Notes under the pieces: generated by a model | Seen by the model: only the letters and a program-made list of their open reading frames with translations | Told to the model about the DNA's origin: nothing | Database searches by the model: none | Assembly (NCBI GenBank): GCA_937873255.1 | Contig: CALMVM010000414.1 | Location: 9,487 to 30,031 of the forward strand | Direction: 5' to 3' | Length of the DNA stretch: 20,545 nt | DNA from: an uncultured Verrucomicrobiota bacterium | Lineage (GTDB): Bacteria > Verrucomicrobiota > Verrucomicrobiia > Chthoniobacterales > SZAS-18 | Made by a program: the position numbers and the translations under genes | Part shown: positions 1-7,494 of the stretch, piece by piece | Layout of the letters: each line of letters begins with the position of its first letter | How positions within the stretch are numbered: the stretch's first letter is position 1

Positions 1-153
1 GGCGTCGGTCAGGGAGACGGTGAACTTGCCGCCTTCGCCGGCGGTGTGAGCGAAAAAGCCGTCGGCTTCGACGGCTGCCTTGATGCTGGCGACCTGCCCG
101 GTGAGGGCGGTCACCTGAGCGAGAGCTTCGGAGAGTTGCTTGGTCTGGAACAT
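1..153 (-). CDS. N-terminal part of an unidentified phage structural-module protein (cut by window edge)
   Basis: An open frame runs from an ATG (complement of 151-153) to the left edge of the window: 51 codons with no stop, starting MFQTKQLSEALAQVTALTG. The first 30 residues are Ala/Leu/Gln-rich and probably alpha-helical or coiled coil. A Gly-rich stretch (around residues 37-43) follows. It lies downstream of the portal, S49 protease and 65-aa gene on the same strand, so it belongs to the head-assembly operon. In lambda-like order this position would hold a scaffold, decoration or capsid gene, but no family can be named from 51 residues. No clear Shine-Dalgarno is visible. A short hairpin (GGGGT/ACCCC, 160-174) lies just upstream. 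Confidence 0.6.
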   Translation of the reverse strand, partial: MFQTKQLSEALAQVTALTGQVASIKAAVEADGFFAHTAGEGGKFTVSLTDA

Positions 154-193
154 GGGCGCGGGGTGTAAAACCCCTGCACCCTGTCAACCTGCC

Positions 194-391
194 TCAGTCC
201 ACAGGCTCGTCGGCGGGGACCCAGTTCGGATCGTCATCCGACGTGTCGCTGAGGCCGTGGTGCAGCGACGCCAGTCCCATCGCATCGTTAGTGCCGATGC
301 CGATCTTCTCCAACCGGGCCACGGAATCGTCGTACCCGGTGGTGCCGTTGAGCGCCGCGTCTACCTCGTGTTGGATTTGTTCTACTTCCAT
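194..391 (-). CDS. Small acidic hypothetical protein (65 aa) of the head operon
   Basis: A 65-residue acidic protein beginning MEVEQIQHEVDAALNGTTG and ending with a run of Asp/Pro/Glu. No signal peptide, membrane segment or recognised domain is visible. Its ATG overlaps the last codons of the S49 protease gene by 10 bases, which suggests translational coupling and argues that it is real despite its size. It lies between the protease and the next structural gene. A role in head assembly is inferred from position only. Confidence 0.6.
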   Translation of the reverse strand: MEVEQIQHEVDAALNGTTGYDDSVARLEKIGIGTNDAMGLASLHHGLSDTSDDDPNWVPADEPVD

Positions 392-2052
392 TTATGTTTT
401 CCCAGGTGGTTGTCGAACGCCTTCATAATAGGCGCAAACTGCTCGTCAGACCAATACTTTTGTTTGCCGAAGCGGGCGTCGGCGCGGTGATTTACAAGCT
501 GCCTCTGAAGGGTCGGATCGCCGCTTTTGGCTGTGACGTACTGAACGTAAGCCCGGGCGAATTTATCCTCGGTTCGGCCCGCCCGCCGGAGGTGGACGCT
601 GGTGGGATTGGTCTGCCCCTTCGCACTACGCGCCATGCGGTTGAGTTCCTTCACTGGCGCGGACTTCTCGATGGCCTGATTGATCTCCTTGAGGTCCGGG
701 TGCGTTTTGGAAGCAAAATCCCGGCCGCCCATCTGATGATCGAGATGGTGACCTACCTCCTCCAGAAAGTCACCTTCGTTCGAACTGCGCTTGAGGTGGA
801 TGTCGCCGCTGAGCGGACCTTTCATGTACGCAGCCCGAGCATCGGTGAGTGTGGAATCGTTGCGCACGGTGGCCGACAGAAATCCGTGCTTGTGGGGCAA
901 ATGATGTACTTTGTCGATCACCGTCTGTACGTGAGCAATCACGGCGCGCTGCTTGTCGTTCAGACTGGCATCGAGGGTGTGCAAGTCGCCGACGCTGGCA
1001 AATCGCCCGTTTTCGTCGTGGTTCGGATTGCCTCCACCGTTACCCGCCTGGAAGGAAGCGTCCGCCAAGGCATCGAACTGACCGCCGCCCTCCGCGCGCG
1101 GGGCGTTCAGATTGAAAAGGGACGAGCCGCTGCCGGGATTGCTGGCGTACACGGCGGCGGTCGCAAGTAGCTCCGAAGCCACCTCGTCTAGCGAAGTCGC
1201 CATCTCGTCGGCGAGACCTGCATCGATGGCCTCCTGACCGAAGAAAATTTGCGCCTTGAAGAACTCCTCGCTCATCGCCGGACGGCCGGCGCGCACGACG
1301 GCGCAAAAATCGGCGTAGAGCATATCGACCCGCGCCTGGATGCGCGCGGCTTCCTCGGGCGTCAACGGCTTGGACGATGCGAAATCCGTCTTCTCGTCGC
1401 TGCTGGCAAAGTTCGTGACGGAAATCCCCTGCGCGGCGAGCGCCTTGGTCAGATCCAACCGGGAGCATCGCACGCCGATGCTGCCCATCCACGCGCTCGC
1501 GCCGATGATGATGTAATCGCAGTGGACGGCCAGATACACGCCGAGCGAATGGCACTGGCCGCCGACCCAAGCGATGACATTCTTACCAGCTTTCCGCAGG
1601 GCAACGATGCGCGCGGCCGTTTCCGCGTGCCCGACGCAGTTCCCGCCGGGCGTGTCGAAGTCAAGGATTGCCGTCTGGATCGCGGGGTCGAAGCATTCGT
1701 CGAGCGCGGCGTTGATGTCCTGGAGGTCACAAGCGCCGTAGCACTCGACCTCCATCCGCGACAGATTGCGGTCGATGGCGCCGTGGATCTGGACCACGGC
1801 CACCGGGCCGTACTTGCGCAGAACTTCCTCCACGCGGATTTGCTCCATCGTCGCCCGGCTGCGGCGATAGTAGTCGAGAGTGTCTTGAAGCGTGGCGTCC
1901 GTGCCGCTGGGATCGACCGGGCGCACGGCTGGCGTGGCGAGCGGGCCGGCTGCCATGTGCTGTTGCAACGCCTGAGCAAACGCCGTGAAAGCGTCCTCGC
2001 TCAGCATGAGCGGTTCGCAGTGAAGTTTCTGGTAGAGGCGGGCGAGGCGCAT
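382..2052 (-). CDS. S49-family prohead protease with a long zincin-like C-terminal extension
   Basis: A 556-aa protein. Residues about 75-300 form a ClpP-fold S49 (SppA / lambda gpC-type) serine protease, which matures the phage prohead. Visible motifs are DTPGG (133-137), the nucleophile region GQCHSLGVYL with Ser169, GSIGV (190-194), and a probable dyad Lys221. The Ser and Lys spacing resembles the Ser166/Lys218 pair known for lambda gpC. After a Gly/Asn-rich linker containing HDENGRFAS (345-353), a C-terminal domain (about 360-556) carries EEVGHHLDH (431-439). This looks like a zincin HExxH motif with the first His replaced by Glu. The domain replaces the scaffold part expected in gpC. The ATG is preceded by GAGGAA at good spacing. 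The gene starts 3 bases after the portal stop and overlaps the next gene by 10 bases. The protease call is firm; the activity of the C-terminal domain is unknown. Confidence 0.88.
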   Translation of the reverse strand: MRLARLYQKLHCEPLMLSEDAFTAFAQALQQHMAAGPLATPAVRPVDPSGTDATLQDTLDYYRRSRATMEQIRVEEVLRKYGPVAVVQIHGAIDRNLSRMEVECYGACDLQDINAALDECFDPAIQTAILDFDTPGGNCVGHAETAARIVALRKAGKNVIAWVGGQCHSLGVYLAVHCDYIIIGASAWMGSIGVRCSRLDLTKALAAQGISVTNFASSDEKTDFASSKPLTPEEAARIQARVDMLYADFCAVVRAGRPAMSEEFFKAQIFFGQEAIDAGLADEMATSLDEVASELLATAAVYASNPGSGSSLFNLNAPRAEGGGQFDALADASFQAGNGGGNPNHDENGRFASVGDLHTLDASLNDKQRAVIAHVQTVIDKVHHLPHKHGFLSATVRNDSTLTDARAAYMKGPLSGDIHLKRSSNEGDFLEEVGHHLDHQMGGRDFASKTHPDLKEINQAIEKSAPVKELNRMARSAKGQTNPTSVHLRRAGRTEDKFARAYVQYVTAKSGDPTLQRQLVNHRADARFGKQKYWSDEQFAPIMKAFDNHLGKHKWK

Positions 2053-2055
2053 GGA

Positions 2056-3738
2056 TTATTCCTCGGTTTTGTCTTTGGGTTTCGTCTTCTTGCCGTCCTC
2101 AGTTTCGCCACCGGCGATTTCCCCGGTGCCGGTCACGCCGTCGGGCTGCTCGTTGGGTCCGAGCATCTGCATGTCGCGGTCGGTGACCACGATGCCGAGG
2201 GCAACGTTCTCAGGCTTGGCGTTTTCCTCGATGCGGGCGCGCTGGCGCGTGGCCACGTCGGCCGCCCGCTCTGCCCAATGGTCCGCGACGGTTTTCCCGC
2301 CCTTGATGGCAAACACCTTGCGGTCGTTGACGAACCCGATCTTGTAGTCCTCGCGGAGATTCTGAGCGTCGCGGCCGTCGTCGATGGAGAACTCCGCAGG
2401 GAAGCTGTAACCCCACTTGAATTGACCGCCGAGATCGGGGCCGGGGTAAGGGTCGAGAATCTTCAACTGGATGGCTTTGCTGATCGCATAGCCGTCCTCG
2501 CGCGCCTTGATCGCCCCCAGCACGTCCTGCCGGTCAGCGATGCTGACGTTGACCTGCCCGATATCCGAGCGCCCCAACTGCCCGCCGGGGCTTTCCTTGC
2601 CGTACGCGAGCATCGGCGACCAGTTCATCCCGCGCAGTGCCGCGTGGATGATCCGGTCGTTGAACGAACCCCACGGATCGCCGGGCCGTTGGTTGACGAA
2701 TTGCTCCAGCTTGGCCCCGCTGCCCGCCTTGAAAAATCGGTACAATCCCTCGTAGAACGTCTGTGTGGTAAGGCCGCCGGCAGACGGCGGGGCGGGAGCG
2801 CCGTTCACGAAGGCCGCCGTCCCGTCGCCACTGCCCTGCGGCGTGCCCGTCTCGTTGTACTCAATGAGACTGATGCTCGAAGCGATGAGAAGGGCGAGTT
2901 GCTCCCACTCGTGACTTTTCAGGGAGTCGCGTAGCTTGTTGACGCTGGCGCGCACCGACGGCCACCCCCGGCCCGCCTCGTAGAACGCTTTGTCGTACAC
3001 CAGCCAGAAGTCGCGGCGGTGCAAGTCGATGAAGTCGTCTGTCCGGGTCGGGGTGAGGCCGTTGTCCAGGCGCACGCGAGTGTACAGCCGCCGGCCGCGC
3101 AGGTCGTAGATGATGCCGTCGCGCATGGCGAGGGGCACCGGCAGCTTGATCTCGATGGGCTCGCCCTTGGCGGCAACCGGCGTGCCGTCCGGGTTGCGCG
3201 TGGCGCGCACGCTAGTGATCATCTCCACGCCGTTGAGGCGGGACACGCCGATGCGCCAAGGCGGGATGCGCTGCGTCGCGGGGTAGCCGCCTTCGTAGGA
3301 CGACAGCATGATGCCGAAGTCGCCGGACCGATCCAGCGTCACGCTGTCGAGCACCAGATTCCAGCGAGAGTCCGGCAGGTCGCCCAGGTCGCCGATCTTG
3401 TACCACTCGTCGAGCAGCCACCTCGACGCCTTTTTCCCCCAGTCCTTGGCCTCGCCCAAAAATTGCGGCTCCCAAGCGCGGCCGACGGAGAGCATTCCCT
3501 TCATCCACATCGCGCCGTCCACCACGTCGAAGTTCGTGATGACCCGCTCCGACAACGCGACGCACACGCGGCGGTCCATCGGGGGGACGAGCCGGTTGAT
3601 ATCGTCGGTGCGCGCAGGCTCGGAAGGGCGGCGCCTGCCGGAGTTGTCGGAGGCGTCCAGCCAGCGGTTGCTGCTGCCGCTGCCGCTGGTGATCGGCCGG
3701 CCGAGGGAATCGACGAGGCAGGGAATGGGCGCGGACAT
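2056..3738 (-). CDS. Phage portal protein (lambda gpB family)
   Basis: A 560-aa portal protein forming the dodecameric ring at the capsid vertex through which the terminase pumps DNA. The whole protein resembles lambda gpB-type portals, including a conserved stretch around RVCVALSERVITNFDVVDG, the central region with NWSPMLAYGKESPGG, and a charged Lys/Glu-rich tail (DGKKTKPKDKTEE). The chosen start is the ATG at 3736-3738 (MSAPIPCLVDSLGRP). The frame stays open to 4065, but that N-terminal extension is Arg/Gly-rich and is the shadow of the overlapping gpW-like gene. The gene is flanked by the gpW-like gene (5 bases apart) and the S49 protease (3 bases apart), matching the lambda W-B-C order. 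Confidence 0.88.
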   Translation of the reverse strand: MSAPIPCLVDSLGRPITSGSGSSNRWLDASDNSGRRRPSEPARTDDINRLVPPMDRRVCVALSERVITNFDVVDGAMWMKGMLSVGRAWEPQFLGEAKDWGKKASRWLLDEWYKIGDLGDLPDSRWNLVLDSVTLDRSGDFGIMLSSYEGGYPATQRIPPWRIGVSRLNGVEMITSVRATRNPDGTPVAAKGEPIEIKLPVPLAMRDGIIYDLRGRRLYTRVRLDNGLTPTRTDDFIDLHRRDFWLVYDKAFYEAGRGWPSVRASVNKLRDSLKSHEWEQLALLIASSISLIEYNETGTPQGSGDGTAAFVNGAPAPPSAGGLTTQTFYEGLYRFFKAGSGAKLEQFVNQRPGDPWGSFNDRIIHAALRGMNWSPMLAYGKESPGGQLGRSDIGQVNVSIADRQDVLGAIKAREDGYAISKAIQLKILDPYPGPDLGGQFKWGYSFPAEFSIDDGRDAQNLREDYKIGFVNDRKVFAIKGGKTVADHWAERAADVATRQRARIEENAKPENVALGIVVTDRDMQMLGPNEQPDGVTGTGEIAGGETEDGKKTKPKDKTEE

Positions 3739-3743
3739 GGCAA

Positions 3744-4046
3744 TTACCAGAAGCGGACTTGTGCGCGGTCGGTGACGGGCTGCTTGAGGGCGGCGAGCAC
3801 ATCGGCGGCGGTGTCGTACTGGTCGAAGATTTCCAGGGCCTGCTCGGCAGCGGCCATGATCTCGCTGATGCTCAGCTTCGGATCGACGCCGAACGAAAAG
3901 CTCTGCCCGGCCGTGGACGAGGTGATCATCTGCAAGCCGCCTTCCTGCACCGCCTTGAACTGGCCCGTGACGAGTGCCTCCAGGACCGCGCGGCCCTGTA
4001 GCCCCCCGACGCGCAGCAGGGAGCGGATGAAGTAGGAGGCGTTCAC
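3744..4046 (-). CDS. gpW-like head-tail joining protein
   Basis: A 100-aa protein starting at GTG (complement of 4044-4046) and ending 5 bases before the portal gene. In lambda-like phages the small gene between large terminase and portal is W, which stabilises the filled head and prepares it for tail attachment. Residues 20-72 (GRAVLEALVTGQFKAVQEGG followed by polar beta-like residues and a helix) resemble gpW: a helix, an L-x-TG turn, a short beta hairpin with a VQ..G pattern, then a second helix. It is longer than lambda gpW (68 aa), with an extra C-terminal tail. Similarity is by eye plus synteny. No ATG is available near the start, so the exact N-terminus is uncertain. Confidence 0.6.
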   Translation of the reverse strand: MNASYFIRSLLRVGGLQGRAVLEALVTGQFKAVQEGGLQMITSSTAGQSFSFGVDPKLSISEIMAAAEQALEIFDQYDTAADVLAALKQPVTDRAQVRFW

Positions 4047-4070
4047 GCTGGACCGCGCCTGTCAATCCGT

Positions 4071-4118
4071 CGAGAAGGTTGCGGGGGCAGGATTTGAACC
4101 TGCGGCCTGCATACCGAT
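4071..4118 (-). tRNA. 3' fragment of a tRNA-fMet-like gene (no 5' half)
   Basis: On the minus strand there is a perfect T-arm (GCAGG TTCAAAT CCTGC) followed by CCCCGCA, A and CC. This matches the 3' end of bacterial initiator tRNAs, including the A at position 72 typical of fMet. The upstream sequence does not give a convincing anticodon arm or D-arm. No GCGGGG-type 5' acceptor strand occurs in the next 100 bases. It is therefore a remnant, not a working tRNA. It marks one border of the islet between the gpW-like and terminase genes and could be an old attachment site. Confidence 0.65.
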
Positions 4119-4166
4119 GTGTTTCACCTTGCTACGTGCTAAGTCAGGGTGGAATCTGAGTCACTT

Positions 4167-4265
4167 ATGAACAGTCACCGCGGATTTGATTATCTCGAAA
4201 CTCTTGTGGAAATGAAAGAGCGCCATGGGAAGTGGCATCCCGAGAAGATAGGCACCATAGAGTAA
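4167..4265 (+). CDS. Small plus-strand ORF of the islet (32 aa)
   Basis: A 32-codon ORF (MNSHRGFDYLETLVEMKERH and 12 more residues) on the strand opposite to the surrounding structural operon. Its composition looks like protein, with balanced charged and aromatic residues, and it is less GC-rich than the neighbours. It is followed 22 bases later by the frameshifted ORF at 4288-4691. It may be a small gene or the amputated N-terminus of a longer one: its frame is the same as that of the main part of the downstream ORF, with a stop between. No function can be given. Confidence 0.35.
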   Translation: MNSHRGFDYLETLVEMKERHGKWHPEKIGTIE

Positions 4266-4287
4266 ATTTTTGTCGATTAGTTTCTTA

Positions 4288-4691
4288 ATGGCGAGTACCA
4301 CTAAGAAGAACCCAATTGGACGGACCTCTCGCAGTCCTTCACCAAGAAACAGTACTGCGACATTTCGCTCGTGCTCATCCACTGGCTTGCTGCCGGAGGC
4401 GAGATTGATCCGCGCACGGATGAACTCAAAACCGTGATGAGCTACTACGAGGCACTTCACGCATGGGCGAGTAACAAACAGGATCGTCCCGACGACATTC
4501 TGACGCCGTTGGAGGAAATGAAAACGCTCTTACGGGCGGTTGCCAAGCGCGAGGGGGCGACTTGGGGTGAGAGCCTGAGGCTGTTTCAATTTGTGTACCT
4601 AGGCATCTATAGCGGGCTGGGCATCTCGGTCAGCCTAGACAGCCGCCTTGACTACGATAACTTCATTCAGGATTTGTACGATCCTCGCTGA
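4288..4691 (+). pseudogene. Apparently frameshifted plus-strand gene in the structural module (moron-like)
   Basis: From an ATG at 4288 one frame reads MASTTKKNPIG and then becomes Ser/Arg-rich. From about 4305 a second frame reads protein-like sequence to a stop at 4689-4691 (WTDLSQSFTKKQYCDISL, then VLIHWLAAGGEIDPRTDELK and on). Joining them near 4315-4318 by a -1 shift gives one protein of about 134 residues. Within the second frame the only usable start is GTG at 4371, which would give 106 aa and lose the conserved-looking upstream part. The gene runs against the late operon, and its 3' end overlaps the terminase stop by 29 bases. It is unrecognised. The frameshift may be a mutation, a sequencing error or recoding; no classical slippery heptamer is seen. 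Confidence 0.45.
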
Positions 4692-6621
4692 TACGCTCGC
4701 CAGTTGCTTTTTTTATTCCGTCGCTGTCCGATGGAGTATCAACCGCATCGTCGTCCCCCCCGACTACCGGGCGCAGGATGCCCAGGATCAGCGCCCCGAG
4801 CGTCACCGCGACCTCGCACCACCACAGGTCATTCCGTCGGCCCTTGATCCTCTCGTACTTGAACGTGGGCTTGCCGTGCTCGCCCTTCGTCTCGATCTTC
4901 TCCTCGCTGACCGTGTGTTTCAGCCAGTCCTCCGGCGTGTCCTGGCCGTGCTCCCAGCCGGTGTCCTTGCCGTCGCGCAGCTTCACCGTCTCGTCCGTGA
5001 CCTTCACGCGGGAAAACATGATGCGGTTACAAACCCCGCCCCCCGGCGCGGCGGTGGGGTTGATCTGGGAATAGTAGCGCAGGACAACCTTGCGGACCCC
5101 GCCGACCACCTCCGTGGACGGATAGCTGGGGGCCTTGTCGCCCTCGACGGCGAGCCAGCCGTGTTTCGCGCAGAGGTCGTAGGCCAGCCCCGGCTCCCAG
5201 TTGGCGTCAAAAAACACGCGGTTCGAGGGCACTTCAAACCGCTCCTGCATGAGCACGAGCATCTGTTCGTTGGTGATCTTCGAGGCGAACAGCAGGCGGC
5301 TGCTGCGATCCACCCGGAAGGCGCGCACGAGCACCCACCAGTGGCCCTGTTGGAAGTCGATGGCCATGAACCGCGCGAACTCGTTGTCGATCTTCGTGCC
5401 CGGCTCCCAGTATTCGGCCAGCTTGTAGTTCGCCGCCGTCAGGACTACGTTCGCCGATTTCTTGGGCAGCCAGTAGGTGCGCGCCAGCCGCTTCGTAACG
5501 AATGTCACCATCGGCTCGGGGTCGCCGTCCTTGAGCGCCTGCACCGCCTTGAGCCATTCGACGGTCAGTGTGTGCCAGGTGACCCAGTACATCGCCAGCG
5601 CGTTGTAGTGCCGGCCGCAGTAGCCTTCCTTCTCCGGGATGGCGGTCGCCTGATACTGCTCGGGGTGGCCATCGAGGGATTCAGCCAGCGCGCGCCGGTT
5701 TTCGTAGGTGTCGGAGAACACCGGGTCGGGACACTTCGGGTTCTCGCACACCATCCGCGCGGTTTTCGCAGTCGCGTTGTAGTCCACGCTGCCGTTCTCT
5801 CGCCGCACGAGGTCGTAGCACAGGCTGTACCGCTTCGCGTCGCCGTCCCACCAGTAGGGTTGATCGTGGCCGCACCGCGGGCAGCGGAAATGCAGCTCGG
5901 CCTGGTCGGTGGTTTTCCAGAACTCGTCCAGCTCGATCTTCTGGTCGTGAACCTTCTGCTCGCCGCCCTGGCTGATGAGCGTGATCTGGCCGTTCCAACG
6001 GTCGTGCAGGCGGGCCTCGAACTCGGCAATCAGCCCGTATTTGATGAGCCACGCCTCGTCCAGCCGGACGAACGTCACCGACCGGCGCTGTGCGGCTCCT
6101 TTATTGTCACCGTCCACGAACAGCGACGCGCTGGGGTACACGCGCGAATCCTTTTTGATGAGGTGCCGGGACTTCGGGCCAACCGGCTTCATCGCCACAA
6201 CCGGACCGCACGCGTCGAGGATCGGCCACAGGCGTTCCTCGCAGTATTCCTCCGACTTGCCCTTGCCCTGGATCGTCATGAGGATCGACCCGAGCGAGTT
6301 CGCCAGCGCGTAGGGCGTGCTGATGTCCAGCAGGTTCGTCTTGCCGCCGCCGGTCGGCGCGAGGACCACCAGTCGGCGCACCTTTGGATCCACGGACCGG
6401 CAGAGCGGTTCGTTCATCATCGGGTACGTCGTGCGGTAAAATTTCTTCGTGCCCCGCGCGCTGTTGGGAATCGTGATGTGCTCCTCGGCCCACTCCGGCG
6501 GTTGGCGCGTGTCGGGAGGCGCGAACGCCAAGGAGATGCACTCCCGGATGTAGCGCCCATCAGCATCCTGCCCAGCCTCAGGCGAGGTTGTCGGGGTTGG
6601 CGAGGAAAGAGAGGGTTTCAT
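4663..6621 (-). CDS. Terminase large subunit (GpA family)
   Basis: A 652-aa packaging ATPase/nuclease that cuts concatemeric phage DNA and pumps it through the portal. An N-terminal ATPase domain carries a Walker A motif LAPTGGGKT (about residues 87-95) and a Walker B-like VRLDEAW (about 185-191). A zinc-binding pair (CPRCG, about 247-251, and a later CENPKCP) follows. The C-terminal nuclease half has acidic candidates in AIDFQQGHW and FFDANWEPG. Length and order fit the GpA family. The ATG at 6619-6621 (MKPSLSSPTPTTSPEAGQ) is chosen; a TTG at 6636 would add five residues. The 5' end overlaps the small terminase gene by 44 bases. The 3' end meets the plus-strand islet ORF tail to tail. Confidence 0.9.
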   Translation of the reverse strand: MKPSLSSPTPTTSPEAGQDADGRYIRECISLAFAPPDTRQPPEWAEEHITIPNSARGTKKFYRTTYPMMNEPLCRSVDPKVRRLVVLAPTGGGKTNLLDISTPYALANSLGSILMTIQGKGKSEEYCEERLWPILDACGPVVAMKPVGPKSRHLIKKDSRVYPSASLFVDGDNKGAAQRRSVTFVRLDEAWLIKYGLIAEFEARLHDRWNGQITLISQGGEQKVHDQKIELDEFWKTTDQAELHFRCPRCGHDQPYWWDGDAKRYSLCYDLVRRENGSVDYNATAKTARMVCENPKCPDPVFSDTYENRRALAESLDGHPEQYQATAIPEKEGYCGRHYNALAMYWVTWHTLTVEWLKAVQALKDGDPEPMVTFVTKRLARTYWLPKKSANVVLTAANYKLAEYWEPGTKIDNEFARFMAIDFQQGHWWVLVRAFRVDRSSRLLFASKITNEQMLVLMQERFEVPSNRVFFDANWEPGLAYDLCAKHGWLAVEGDKAPSYPSTEVVGGVRKVVLRYYSQINPTAAPGGGVCNRIMFSRVKVTDETVKLRDGKDTGWEHGQDTPEDWLKHTVSEEKIETKGEHGKPTFKYERIKGRRNDLWWCEVAVTLGALILGILRPVVGGDDDAVDTPSDSDGIKKATGERISEDRTNPE

Positions 6622-7087
6622 GGCACCAGTCGGCAAGCACCTGCTGGATGTCTACTTCAGCCTTGCCCGCCAGCCGCCCAGGCATCTCGCCTTGGATAGC
6701 CAAGACCCGCGACCGGATGACGGAATTCGCCTTCACCAGCGCGGCCTTGATCTCGTCGCGGGGGATGACCAGTCGCTTCGCCTCCCTGAGCGCGTGCGCC
6801 AGCTTGCGGCAGCGCAGGATGGACTCGTACAACTTCGCCTCGTAGGCGTTGCCGGGGCTTTCGAGCTGCTCGTCGGTCAGCGCGGCGGCGTCGATCCGCT
6901 CGTCGTCATCGCTCGCATCCTTCCCGCCCTGGTGAAGCTGCTCGGCCAGCTTGGCCTCCATCGCCTCGGGATCATCGAGCGGGTATTTTTTCTTCTGCCA
7001 CTCGCGGATTGTGCGCACGTCGCGCTCGTAGATTTCCGCATACTCGCGCTGCGTCTTTTTGTACTTCGATTTGCGCTTGGCAGGCAT
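6578..7087 (-). CDS. Terminase small subunit-like protein (Nu1 type)
   Basis: A 169-aa protein immediately upstream of and overlapping the large terminase, the standard place for the DNA-recognition subunit. The N-terminus is Lys-rich (MPAKRKSKYKKTQREYAEIY) and continues into RDVRTIREWQKKKYP, a Nu1-like helix-turn-helix that would bind cos/pac DNA. An acidic linker (about 50-70) and a long helical region (75-130) follow, and the C-terminus would contact the large subunit. The ATG at 7085-7087 is chosen. A GTG at 7123 in the same frame is possible. A GGAGGA sequence lies 24 bases before the ATG, too far for a normal ribosome site. Confidence 0.72.
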   Translation of the reverse strand: MPAKRKSKYKKTQREYAEIYERDVRTIREWQKKKYPLDDPEAMEAKLAEQLHQGGKDASDDDERIDAAALTDEQLESPGNAYEAKLYESILRCRKLAHALREAKRLVIPRDEIKAALVKANSVIRSRVLAIQGEMPGRLAGKAEVDIQQVLADWCHETLSFLANPDNLA

Positions 7088-7221
7088 GGCGGAAGCGGAA
7101 GAATTGAAATTTCCTCCTATCACACAAAAACGGCTGGGGACGCTTTACCCTTGTGGCTTTCTCCCGATGGAAAAAGATTCCTTCCGGGGGGTGGCATCCG
7201 GTCGGAGACTGAGCTACCCTC

Positions 7222-7491
7222 TCAGAACCCGCGACAAGCATCGCGCCGGATCAGCCGCTCGAACTGGGAATAGCTGTTCGACGGCCGCGCCGAGCAGATG
7301 GACGACGTTTTCGAGTGGACGACCTTGAACACTCCCGCACGCCGCCGAGCCATCCGCAACGCCTTACGATACCGCTTCCGGGTCGGGCTGTTGTACGGCC
7401 GGCGTTCCTGTCGACGGTAGAACCGCGCGAGCTTTGAGAGCGATTCGCGCTCGGCAGGTAGAAGCTCGGCGCCGTCGGTGTAGTCGGCCAT
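7222..7491 (-). CDS. Small basic hypothetical protein (89 aa)
   Basis: An 89-aa Arg/Lys-rich protein (MADYTDGAELLPAERESL..., with the central segment RKRYRKALRMARRRAG) starting 3 bases after the stop of the DUF3102-like gene and transcribed with it. The N-terminal 30 residues look helical. The basic middle suggests nucleic-acid binding, but no domain is recognised. A gap of 134 bases separates it from the small terminase gene. The C-terminal third is low in obvious structure, so only the tight spacing argues for the whole length. Confidence 0.5.
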   Translation of the reverse strand: MADYTDGAELLPAERESLSKLARFYRRQERRPYNSPTRKRYRKALRMARRRAGVFKVVHSKTSSICSARPSNSYSQFERLIRRDACRGF

Positions 7492-7494
7492 GTG

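Noticed and set aside
160..174. Terminator hairpin GGGGT-GTAAA-ACCCC
   Set aside because: The stem is only 5 bp, no T-tract follows on either strand, and it lies inside a continuous operon.
394..1170. Long plus-strand ORFs opposite the protease, portal and terminase genes (also 1249-2934, 3019-4035, 4648-6699)
   Set aside because: Antisense shadows of GC-rich genes: Arg/Val/His-rich composition, no domains, and fully overlapped by well-identified minus-strand genes.
4161..4460. Minus-strand ORF of 99 codons with a hydrophobic segment in the islet
   Set aside because: It mirrors plus-strand frames that read better as protein. Its first third is poor, and it has no ribosome site. A membrane protein cannot be fully excluded.
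7130..7221. tRNA-like GGGTAGCTCAGT on the minus strand between the small basic protein gene and small terminase
   Set aside because: No matching T-arm, anticodon arm or acceptor strand follows, so it is probably a chance match to a D-arm.
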